From the NCBI RefSeq assembly GCF_019351435.1, contig NZ_JAHWYN010000008.1, positions 171,529-235,528 on the forward strand: a stretch of DNA of 64,000 bases. Reading direction: 5' to 3'. Made by a program: the position numbers and the translations under genes. Below, in pieces: positions 54,213-61,339 of the stretch. Each line of letters begins with the position of its first letter. Position 1 is the first letter of the stretch. The notes under the pieces are model-generated. The model made no database searches. It saw nothing but the letters and a program-made list of their open reading frames with translations, and was not told the origin of the DNA. The DNA comes from Flavobacterium taihuense. GTDB lineage: Bacteria > Bacteroidota > Bacteroidia > Flavobacteriales > Flavobacteriaceae.

Positions 54213-54298
54213 CACTATGCAATTCGGGAATTTCACTATGCAATTCGGGAATCCCACACCATGGCATTTGCACCCCCACTAACCATCAAATAGATTTG
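54213..54298 (+). promoter_or_regulatory. Double operator and consensus promoter of the rteC-like gene
   Basis: CACTATGCAATTCGGGAAT is repeated exactly at 54213-54231 and 54234-54252 (21-bp step, two helical turns). A full promoter follows: TTG (54268-54270), a 20-bp spacer and TAGATTTG (54291-54298). The distance from the centre of the nearer site to the -7 box is 43.5 bp, the same as at the AraC gene at 18110. Confidence 0.7.
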
Positions 54299-54350
54299 CT
54301 CCCCGATTCAATTGCTGAATCACCTCAAATGTAAATCTTAAACAGCCCTA

Positions 54351-55196
54351 ATGAAATTGTTTGCCGAATCATTATTGTCCGAACTGGAACAACAATTAAA
54401 ACGAATCCATCTGGAAACAGAAAATAAAATACAATCTGCTGAATTAGCAATGGAGGCTACCCTAATTGCATTAGAAAAACTAAAAACCTTTTTCATAAAA
54501 TACAAGTCGATAAGAAAAAAAGAAGAGATCGAATTCTTTAGAGAGATTAAACCCAAGTTTACCGCTATACTAGTCTATTACAACAAAATCTACACTATTG
54601 AAACCTACAAACCCTTGGGATCAGCAAAAACAATACGCAAATATTACAAAAAAGAGTTTTCCAAGTTGAATGCATTTTTTAAGGAAAACAAAGAATTCTA
54701 TCGGTACTATCGTACCGGTAACAACTGCCTCGATAGTACCTATTTTACGCGAGCAAACTGCGACCCCAAAACAATGCTGGACAGTTTTTATTTCCAGACA
54801 GACCCTCGTTTCAATACCTCACACGATTACAAAGTGGCAAGCATACTGGCAAACGATAAAATAAAAGTCTTTCTGGAAAAGCAAATGGAAAAATCAGAAA
54901 GGAAGACAATAAAAAAATACTCCCCATCTCTAAACAATAAAGGACCTAAATGGACAGCCTCAAAAGTGGAATTAATTGAATTGATTTATGCGCTTCATAC
55001 CGAGGGTGTTTTTAATAATGGAATTGCGGGTCTAAAAGAAGTCACAAACTTTTTTGAAACAGCATTCAATATTGAATTGGGGCAGTTCCACAGAGTCTTT
55101 CTCGAAATCCGAAGCAGAAAATCAGATCGGACAAAATTCCTGAACACCCTTAAAAACAAACTCATAATCCGCATGGACGATGCAGACGAAAATTAA
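54351..55196 (+). CDS. rteC: RteC-like protein of a conjugative element
   Basis: This 281-residue, strongly helical protein carries the RteC pattern: IHLETENKIQSAELAMEATL near the N-terminus, FYRYYRTGNNCLDSTYFTR in the middle, and LIELIYALHTEGVFNNGIAG with FFETAFNIELGQFHRVFLEI at the C-terminus. In Bacteroides RteC controls excision of CTnDOT-type elements. Here it marks a region of likely mobile-element origin. It has a consensus promoter with a double operator and its own terminator. Confidence 0.85.
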   Translation: MKLFAESLLSELEQQLKRIHLETENKIQSAELAMEATLIALEKLKTFFIKYKSIRKKEEIEFFREIKPKFTAILVYYNKIYTIETYKPLGSAKTIRKYYKKEFSKLNAFFKENKEFYRYYRTGNNCLDSTYFTRANCDPKTMLDSFYFQTDPRFNTSHDYKVASILANDKIKVFLEKQMEKSERKTIKKYSPSLNNKGPKWTASKVELIELIYALHTEGVFNNGIAGLKEVTNFFETAFNIELGQFHRVFLEIRSRKSDRTKFLNTLKNKLIIRMDDADEN

Positions 55197-55226
55197 AAAA
55201 GGCTGCTCAAATCGAGCAACCTTTTA
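55195..55226 (+). terminator. Terminator of the rteC-like gene
   Basis: AAAGG-C-TGCTC and GAGCA-A-CCTTT pair around AAATC, with a T-run in the closing arm. The hairpin begins at the stop codon. Confidence 0.8.
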
Positions 55227-55322
55227 AAGTTATAAAAACTAAGTATCACAGATGGCAGACAGTTATTCCTTTTCATAATAGTATACAATACTTCCAGTAA
55301 TTGTCAATCTTGCCGCATTAGC

Positions 55323-55526
55323 CTATAGCTGTGTTCTATCGATATCAGTTTTAAAATGACCTCTAAATATAATCCAGTCGGGGTCAATATCGTCTTCTGG
55401 AACCGTTTTATTTAAGTTAGATAGGGGTTTAGCAATCGATGAAGTAGTGTTTGCATGACTACAATTAGGCATGAACAAAAAAGAGCCACAAATTAATATA
55501 ATTAGACTTAAATTGAAATTTTTCAT
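55323..55526 (-). CDS. Small exported protein
   Basis: This 67-residue protein has a signal peptide or lipoprotein-like N-terminus (LSLIILICGSFLFMPNC) and a short acidic mature part (VPEDDIDPDWIIFRGHFKTD). No family was recognised. It is on the strand opposite to its neighbours. A peptide remnant (VMSNANINTVQITPGEMN, about 55567-55620, no start) lies upstream and may be the end of a lost gene. Confidence 0.5.
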   Translation of the reverse strand: MKNFNLSLIILICGSFLFMPNCSHANTTSSIAKPLSNLNKTVPEDDIDPDWIIFRGHFKTDIDRTQL

Positions 55527-55686
55527 TTTGGTTAATGTTTTAAATGTTACTGATATTTTTTTTATCAGTTCATTTCTCCCGGGGTAATCTGAACAGTATT
55601 GATGTTGGCATTGCTCATAACAAAACCATTTGAATTCAAGGCAAAACTAATGGGGAGTTTTACCTTCCACAAACCAACAACTGTTC

Positions 55687-55719
55687 AATTCCCGAATCAA
55701 CACTATGTAATTCTCGAAT
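55687..55719. promoter_or_regulatory. Two AATTCnCGAAT sites
   Basis: AATTCCCGAAT (55687-55697) and CACTATGTAATTCTCGAAT (55701-55719) lie 22 bp apart centre to centre, close to the double site at rteC. They are about 200 bp upstream of the TPR-AraC gene. No -7 box is seen at the 43.5-bp distance. Confidence 0.5.
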
Positions 55720-55912
55720 TGAACAGAACCCATTTCGCAATAATGAACAACAATTCAAGAAGTTAGTTCCGGGAATAAAAAAAGTGGTTTACAAGAGTAA
55801 TTCTTGCATCTAATAATTTATTTTAGCTGCTTTTATTTCACAATAAATAAAAATGTAAATACATTAATCTTTAACTTTATTAACAGCCCCATCGTCTAAA
55901 TCTCTTAGAAAT

Positions 55913-57556
55913 ATGACAAAAAAACACCTACTTATACTATGGATATGCTTCTGCCATTTTGCGAATGCACAGCAAAAGGATTTCGTAATCCCAGACAGTC
56001 TTTCGACTAAAGGGTATGAATATTTTAGCAAAAACATATTATATAAGGAAAGAGATAGCGTTAAAGAAAAAGGATATGCCAAATCATGGTTAGCAAAAGC
56101 AAAACTGGAGAAAAACTACGGACAAATGGCGTTGGCATATAAAGCCTTACTTTATAAAAGCAACAAAAAATCACAGCTTATCTATGCCGATAGTATAGTA
56201 GCCGCGGCGAAAAAGACGGCTGATATTGAATTAATCGGATCGGCTTACATGACAAAAGGAATAATATATTATGATCGTAGAGAGCAAATGAATGCTCTTG
56301 ATAATTACTTGATAGCAGACGAATACCTTTCAAAAACGAATAACCAATACCTCATATATAAACTAAAATACGCTATAGGTTTAACCAAGTTTTACCTTGG
56401 ATTTTACGATGAGGCAATTGCATTATTTAAAGAATGCGTCAACTATTTCAAGCAAGAAAATAACCGTGCTTATTTGAATTCTCTGCATTCTTTGGGACTT
56501 TGCTACAACTGCATAGGTAAATATGAACTGTCGAGCCAGACCAATCAATTGGGGCTTAGTGCTGGTAAGCGCTATAAAAATTTAGAAATGCAATCCTATT
56601 TCATCGAATCCGAAGGGGTAAACCAATATTTCAAACACAACTATAGTGATGCTATAAAGAAATTAACAGCAGCTTTGCCTCAAGTAAGGCATAACAAAGA
56701 CTTTGCAAACGAAACGGTAGCTAATTTTTACATCGGTAAAAGCTACTGGTCGCAGAATTTGGAAGAAAAGGCATTGCCCTATTTAAAAAAAGTGGATGAC
56801 GCATTCCAAAAGCAAAATTACATACGTCCTGATTTACGGGAAGCCTACGAATTATTAATTGGCTATTATCAGCAGCGAAACGACAAGCAAAAAGAATTAT
56901 ACTATGTCAGTACCCTTTTAAAAGTAGACAAACTGATCCATAAGGATTACAAATACCTTTCAGGAAAAATATACAAAGAATACAATACAAAAAAATTACT
57001 GCAAACTCAAAGAGACAATGAACAATTCTGGACAGTGGTAGCATTCATTATAATTACCATAATGACAATCATTATAGCTTTTTTTATTAGCAGACATTAT
57101 AGGAACAAAAGGTTGTTCGCAACATTAATGAATCGCGAACCCGATACAGTCAAATCGTTGGCCATAGAAAACGGCAATAAAGAAATGGAACTGGACATTA
57201 GTCCTGAAGTTGTCACGGTAATTTTAAAGAATCTGGAAAAATTTGAGTACAAAAAAAAGTACCTCGACAAAGACATGACTTTGGGTAAAATGGCTTCCAT
57301 CTTAAACACCAATCCAAAATACGTTTCAAAAATTATAGCACGCTACCGAAGCAAAGGGTCTATTGAATACGTTAGTGATCTAAAAATCGACCATATAGTA
57401 GCATTACTCAAAAACGAAAGCAAATACCGCAATTACACTAACAAAGCATTAGGAGAAGAAGCAGGCTTCGGTTCCACCCAAAAATTCACACGGGCATTCA
57501 ACAATCGAACAGGCCTCTCTCCAACTTACTTCATCACTGCATTAAAAAATCAATAA
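55913..57556 (+). CDS. TPR-containing AraC-type membrane regulator
   Basis: The protein has 547 residues. A signal peptide (LLILWICFCHFANAQ) is followed by TPR-like repeats (about 60-350) outside the inner membrane. One membrane helix (VVAFIIITIMTIIIAFFISR, about 381-402) leads to a cytoplasmic AraC HTH (LGKMASILNTNPKYVSKIIA and GFGSTQKFTRAFNNRTGLSP). It couples an outside signal to transcription without a kinase. It may act on the AATTCnCGAAT sites of the region (inference). Confidence 0.85.
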   Translation: MTKKHLLILWICFCHFANAQQKDFVIPDSLSTKGYEYFSKNILYKERDSVKEKGYAKSWLAKAKLEKNYGQMALAYKALLYKSNKKSQLIYADSIVAAAKKTADIELIGSAYMTKGIIYYDRREQMNALDNYLIADEYLSKTNNQYLIYKLKYAIGLTKFYLGFYDEAIALFKECVNYFKQENNRAYLNSLHSLGLCYNCIGKYELSSQTNQLGLSAGKRYKNLEMQSYFIESEGVNQYFKHNYSDAIKKLTAALPQVRHNKDFANETVANFYIGKSYWSQNLEEKALPYLKKVDDAFQKQNYIRPDLREAYELLIGYYQQRNDKQKELYYVSTLLKVDKLIHKDYKYLSGKIYKEYNTKKLLQTQRDNEQFWTVVAFIIITIMTIIIAFFISRHYRNKRLFATLMNREPDTVKSLAIENGNKEMELDISPEVVTVILKNLEKFEYKKKYLDKDMTLGKMASILNTNPKYVSKIIARYRSKGSIEYVSDLKIDHIVALLKNESKYRNYTNKALGEEAGFGSTQKFTRAFNNRTGLSPTYFITALKNQ

Positions 57557-57949
57557 CAACAAAGTAAATTCACAAGCTAGTAAAAACCTACATCAGTACT
57601 AAACCTTTCGTACCGTCGTTTTAACCTCCCTTATTTTTTGCATAAAAAATCAGCGTAAGAATTTGAACGGTGGCAGTTGGGAGTACCCCCTATAGAAGAT
57701 CGGTTGGCGTCGCAATAGGGAAAATCCGTATGATGTTTTTTATAAAAAAAGTCAGACATGACCTTTTGTTTGTTTTCCTTAGAAGGAAAAGAAAAAATGA
57801 TCTTCGAATAAAATTTACTCAAAAGCTATCACAAAACAATCCTTACCGTTTTTCTTTCACAACTTGTGAACTCACTTGTGATAAAATACCAATCATTCCC
57901 AACATTTTTGCATCAAAATAATTTAAGAAAAACCTTAAAAACTTGCAAA
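57557..57949. repeat. Diverged copy of the 53.8-kb repeat in an intergenic region
   Basis: 57628-57790 aligns with 53773-53952: CCCTTAT, AATCAGCGTAAGAATTTG, GGGAGTACCCC, AAAATCCGTATGATG and ACCTTTTGTTTGTTTTCCTT correspond in order. The two short minus-strand ORFs in the two copies share an FPYxDxxRS pattern, which comes from the repeat and not from a conserved gene. The promoter of the replication protein gene is probably at the right end. Confidence 0.55.
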
Positions 57950-58780
57950 ATGAACTACATCAAACACCTAACCGGATTCTTCGACCGTATAGTCCAGGAT
58001 CGAAGTCTCAACCCAACTCACATCAGTTTATACATAGCATTATTCCAATTTTGGAATGTAAACCGCTTTAAAAATCCAATAAGCATAACCAGAGATGAGG
58101 TAATGCGCATCAGTAAGATTTGTTCTAAAGCAACCTATCACAAGTGTATGAGAGAATTAAATGACAAGGGGTATGTCAAATACGAACCCTCATTCAATCC
58201 TTTCAAAGGCAGTATGGTAATCCTTTTCAATTTTTCAGAAGACTTAAAACCCGTTCAAAAAAGAGCAAGCAACAGCGAAAAAATTTTACCAAATACAGGA
58301 CAGGTTCTGAACAAGCAAGAAACAAGTTCTGGGACAAGCACTGAACAAGCGCTAGTACCTTCTATAAACAATATAAACAAAACAAACATTTCAAATCGTT
58401 TAAACTTGGGTGAGCAACCCCAAAATTTTAAAAATGAAGATTTAATTTTTAAAAATGAAATTGTTGAAGAAAAAGAAAAAAGTTCCGCAAAAAAAGAAAA
58501 AGTTTCTTTTGTCACTTCGAGCGCAGTCGAGAAGCCAACAATCGAAAATGTCAAATCTTATTTCCAACAACAAAACTTTCCTGAACTCGAAGCCCAAAAA
58601 TTCTTCAATTACTTCTCCAGCAACGGTTGGCTCGTTGGTGGAAAAACTGCAATGGTCGATTGGACAGCTGCAGCACAAAATTGGATGCTAAATGCAAACA
58701 AATTCGGAACCAATGAAAACCCCAATAGAGCCAAACACCTCAACACTTCAACAGAAAAAAACTATGCAGAACCGCTTTAA
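57950..58780 (+). CDS. Replication initiator-like winged-helix protein
   Basis: From the ATG at 57950 it has 276 residues. The N-terminal winged-helix domain (1-105: SLNPTHISLYIALFQFWNVN, ISITRDEVMRISKICSKATY) is of the type found in replication proteins of plasmids, phages and conjugative elements. A low-complexity linker follows, and a C-terminal domain (PTIENVKSYFQQQNFPELEA, then GWLVGGKTAMVDWTAAAQNW) that resembles the loader-binding part of DnaD-like proteins. The DnaC-like gene follows, which fits a helicase-loading pair. Confidence 0.75.
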   Translation: MNYIKHLTGFFDRIVQDRSLNPTHISLYIALFQFWNVNRFKNPISITRDEVMRISKICSKATYHKCMRELNDKGYVKYEPSFNPFKGSMVILFNFSEDLKPVQKRASNSEKILPNTGQVLNKQETSSGTSTEQALVPSINNINKTNISNRLNLGEQPQNFKNEDLIFKNEIVEEKEKSSAKKEKVSFVTSSAVEKPTIENVKSYFQQQNFPELEAQKFFNYFSSNGWLVGGKTAMVDWTAAAQNWMLNANKFGTNENPNRAKHLNTSTEKNYAEPL

Positions 58781-58895
58781 CCTGAATTCATTTCAGGTTC
58801 TTTACCATCCTGCACGCAGTCGAAAAGCAGTTTATAATTCGATTCTCAATTCAACTCAGCATCTTAGACTCTCAGAACTTTAGCAACTTCAAAAA

Positions 58896-59522
58896 ATGAA
58901 AGAAGAAATAAATTCACACTACAACTACGAAGAAGTAATTATCTGGCTCGAAAAAAAAGGAGTGGAACTCTACGGCTGCCATTTCAAAATCCTAGAAAAC
59001 GATCATCCCATTATTTTCAGACTCATTGCCTATTTTCTCAAAGACGAGCCAACATGTTTTCAATTCAATATCGACCCCAATAAAGGGGTTTTGCTTTCTG
59101 GTCCCATTGGTTGTGGCAAAACATCTCTGATGAATGTAATGAAACAGCTCACACCTACCGACCACAAATTTTTTGTGAAACCGTGCCGGGACATCAGTTT
59201 CGAATTCATTCAAGACGGCTATGAAATCATCCACAAATACAGCAAAGGCAAACTCTACCAATCCGAACCCAAAACCATCTGTTTCGATGATTTAGGTACC
59301 GAAAACAATCTTAAATATTTCGGAAATGAATGCAACGTAATGGCCGAAATCCTATTAAGCCGTTACGAAATATTTACATCTAAAAAACTCCAAACCCACA
59401 TAACAACCAACCTATCCGCCACCGAAATCGAAAATCAATATGGCAATCGGGTACGAAGTAGATTGAGGGAATTATGCAATTTGATAGCGTATGATAGACA
59501 GGCAATAGACAAACGAAAGTAA
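58896..59522 (+). CDS. DnaC/IstB-like ATPase (helicase loader)
   Basis: The protein has 208 residues. Walker A is in GVLLSGPIGCGKTSLMN (about residues 65-81) and Walker B in KTICFDDLGTENN. The sensor-like region ETQITTN is represented by LQTHITTNLS and the C-terminus has YGNRVRSRLRELC. It should load a replicative helicase with the product of the gene at 57950. Its 3' end (59443-59523) is repeated at 61096-61176, on the far side of the YhcG-type gene. Confidence 0.82.
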   Translation: MKEEINSHYNYEEVIIWLEKKGVELYGCHFKILENDHPIIFRLIAYFLKDEPTCFQFNIDPNKGVLLSGPIGCGKTSLMNVMKQLTPTDHKFFVKPCRDISFEFIQDGYEIIHKYSKGKLYQSEPKTICFDDLGTENNLKYFGNECNVMAEILLSRYEIFTSKKLQTHITTNLSATEIENQYGNRVRSRLRELCNLIAYDRQAIDKRK

Positions 59523-59730
59523 GTTTCAAAAAAAGTGATGTCTTTTACGGTTTAACACATTTTGCTCGAAATTGTTTTCAATACCTTAGCGAAAATTCAT
59601 AATTTCCTGCTTTTTTTAAGACATGTTATTAAGTTTAAAAAGTATATTTGAAGAAAAAAAACGATTTATGTTCCAACAAGTTAAGTTGGTATTTTGATAC
59701 TAATGGTTAATCACCAAAGACACTAATGTT

Positions 59731-60867
59731 ATGATAAATTTTGATTCTTTAGCCGAATCCATTCAACACACACACGCCGTTTTACAACAAGAAGCGGTAA
59801 AAGCAGTTAATATTTCTTTGACCGTTCGTAATTGGCTGGTTGGGTTTTATATTGTAGAATTTGAACAAAATGGTGAAGACAGAGCAACCTATGGTGATAA
59901 GCTAATTTCAAAATTATCAAAAACAATAAATCTAAAAGGACTGGCTGCATCTGAATTAGCTAGATGTCGATTATTCTACACCACTTATCCTTTTTACGCA
60001 AGCATTATCCATCAAAAATATGCTCATTTAATTGCTGAAAACATTTTGCGGTTGCCAACCGCAAAATCAGAATTAAATAGCCTAAACATTTTGCGGTTAC
60101 CAACCGCAGAATTACAAAACAATACAAATCAACATATTAATTTCAATACTAAAGCCGTAACATCCATTTCGTACACTCATTTTGTAGAGCTTATCAAAAT
60201 AAAAGACCCAACACAAAGACAGTTTTATGAATTGTTAATTTTAAAAACGCAACCCTCAGTTGCGCAATTAAAAAAGCAAATTCATTCACTTGCTTTTGAA
60301 AGAGTCGGTTTATCTCAAAGTACAGCTGCAGGATTCGAAGAATTGTTGCAAAAAATTGAACCTTCGAGTCCAATAGATTCTATAAAATCCCATTATATTT
60401 TTGATTTTCTAAAATTAAGCAACTACAATTTAATTGAAGAAAACACACTCGAACAAGCATTGATAAACCATTTACAGGAATTTATAGTAGAACTCGGAAA
60501 TGGCTTTTGCTTTGAAGCACGCCAAAAGAAAATCCTTATAGATGAGGAATACTATTTTGTAGATTTAGTTTTTTATCACAGAATTTTAAAATGTCATGTT
60601 TTAATAGAACTGAAAGCGGATCAGTTTAAGCATGAACATTTATCACAGCTCAACACTTATGTTTCCTATTATAGGGAAGAAGTGAAACAAATAGATGACA
60701 ATCCACCAATAGGCATTTTGTTATGTACCCAAAAAGGAACAAAACTAGTGGAATATGCACTTTCTGGAATGGACGAAAAACTGTTTGTATCTAAATATTT
60801 ACTGCAACTACCTAGCAAAGAAGTGTTGCAAGCCTTTATTGAAAAGGAATTAAAACAGTTGGAATAA
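59731..60867 (+). CDS. YhcG/DUF1016-type PDDEXK nuclease with palindromic insert
   Basis: The protein has 378 residues. The DUF1016 N-terminal domain (NISLTVRNWLVGFYIVEFEQ and TQRQFYELLILKTQPS) is followed by a PD-(D/E)xK nuclease domain (YYFVDLVFYHRILKCHVLIE, with D278, E293 and K295). Residues 104-126 hold the peptide NILRLPTA twice at 15-residue spacing. Each copy is encoded by a palindromic DNA element (60043-60067, 60088-60112). The gene is flanked by two copies of the DnaC-like 3' end, as if it had been inserted there. YhcG-type proteins occur near restriction genes; a defence role is likely but unproven. Confidence 0.85.
   Translation: MINFDSLAESIQHTHAVLQQEAVKAVNISLTVRNWLVGFYIVEFEQNGEDRATYGDKLISKLSKTINLKGLAASELARCRLFYTTYPFYASIIHQKYAHLIAENILRLPTAKSELNSLNILRLPTAELQNNTNQHINFNTKAVTSISYTHFVELIKIKDPTQRQFYELLILKTQPSVAQLKKQIHSLAFERVGLSQSTAAGFEELLQKIEPSSPIDSIKSHYIFDFLKLSNYNLIEENTLEQALINHLQEFIVELGNGFCFEARQKKILIDEEYYFVDLVFYHRILKCHVLIELKADQFKHEHLSQLNTYVSYYREEVKQIDDNPPIGILLCTQKGTKLVEYALSGMDEKLFVSKYLLQLPSKEVLQAFIEKELKQLE
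60043..60112 (+). repeat. Two palindromic elements inside the YhcG-type coding sequence
   Basis: ATTTTGCGGTTG-C-CAACCGCAAAAT (60043-60067) is a perfect 12-bp-arm palindrome. The second copy at 60088-60112 has two changes. The step is 45 bp, keeping frame. Confidence 0.9.
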
Positions 60868-61095
60868 CAACCTCAGTGTTATGAGGCTTGAAATTTTACA
60901 TTACGTTTTCCAATAAAAAAACTGTTATTTCCAGACTCTTTAGGGGAGTAAAAATTAGCGAAAAACACTGGTTATGCCTTAGATAATATCGAATTTAATT
61001 GAGCCAAATACAACCATACCTACCTCAAATTTCATGTTGCCTCTGATTCAGTTATTGCTAATTTTTATTTAGCGAAAGAAATCTAAAATCAGTAG
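60868..61095. other. Gap between the YhcG-type gene and the dnaC remnant
   Basis: No gene seen. The stretch is AT-rich without clear terminator or promoter. Confidence 0.5.
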
Positions 61096-61176
61096 GGCAA
61101 TCATGTAAGAAGCAGATTGAGGGAATTATGCAATTTGATCGCGTATGATAGACAGGCGACAGACAAACGAAAATAA
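61096..61176 (+). pseudogene. Duplicated 3' end of the DnaC-like gene
   Basis: These 81 bp match 59443-59523 with about 8 differences and a constant offset of 1653. In frame they encode GNHVRSRLRELCNLIAYDRQ followed by ATDKRK and a stop, against GNRVRSRLRELCNLIAYDRQ and AIDKRK. Most differences are silent, so the fragment comes from a functional but slightly different allele. Confidence 0.85.
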
Positions 61177-61254
61177 CTCGAAACACAAAACTTCTTTTTA
61201 ATTTTCTTTCTAAATATCTGATTATAAAACAGTTTTTTATTGATGAAGAAAAAC

Positions 61255-61287
61255 AAATAACCTGATCGGAATTTATATAGGTTATTT
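61255..61287 (+). promoter_or_regulatory. Hairpin upstream of the second hsdR
   Basis: AAATAACCT (61255-61263) and AGGTTATTT (61279-61287) are perfect 9-bp arms, 52 bp before the hsdR ATG. Without a T-run it could be a leader structure or an operator. Confidence 0.4.
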
Positions 61288-61339
61288 ATCCAAAAACAAT
61301 TACTTTTAAAGTCTTATCATATCGTAAATAAATTCCTAA

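Noticed and set aside
58692..58883. 63-residue ORF between the replication protein and DnaC-like genes
   Set aside because: Most of it overlaps the end of the replication protein gene in another frame.
59545..59560. Possible seventh TTACGG site
   Set aside because: Only one half (TTTTACGG) is present; the CCGTAA arm is missing.
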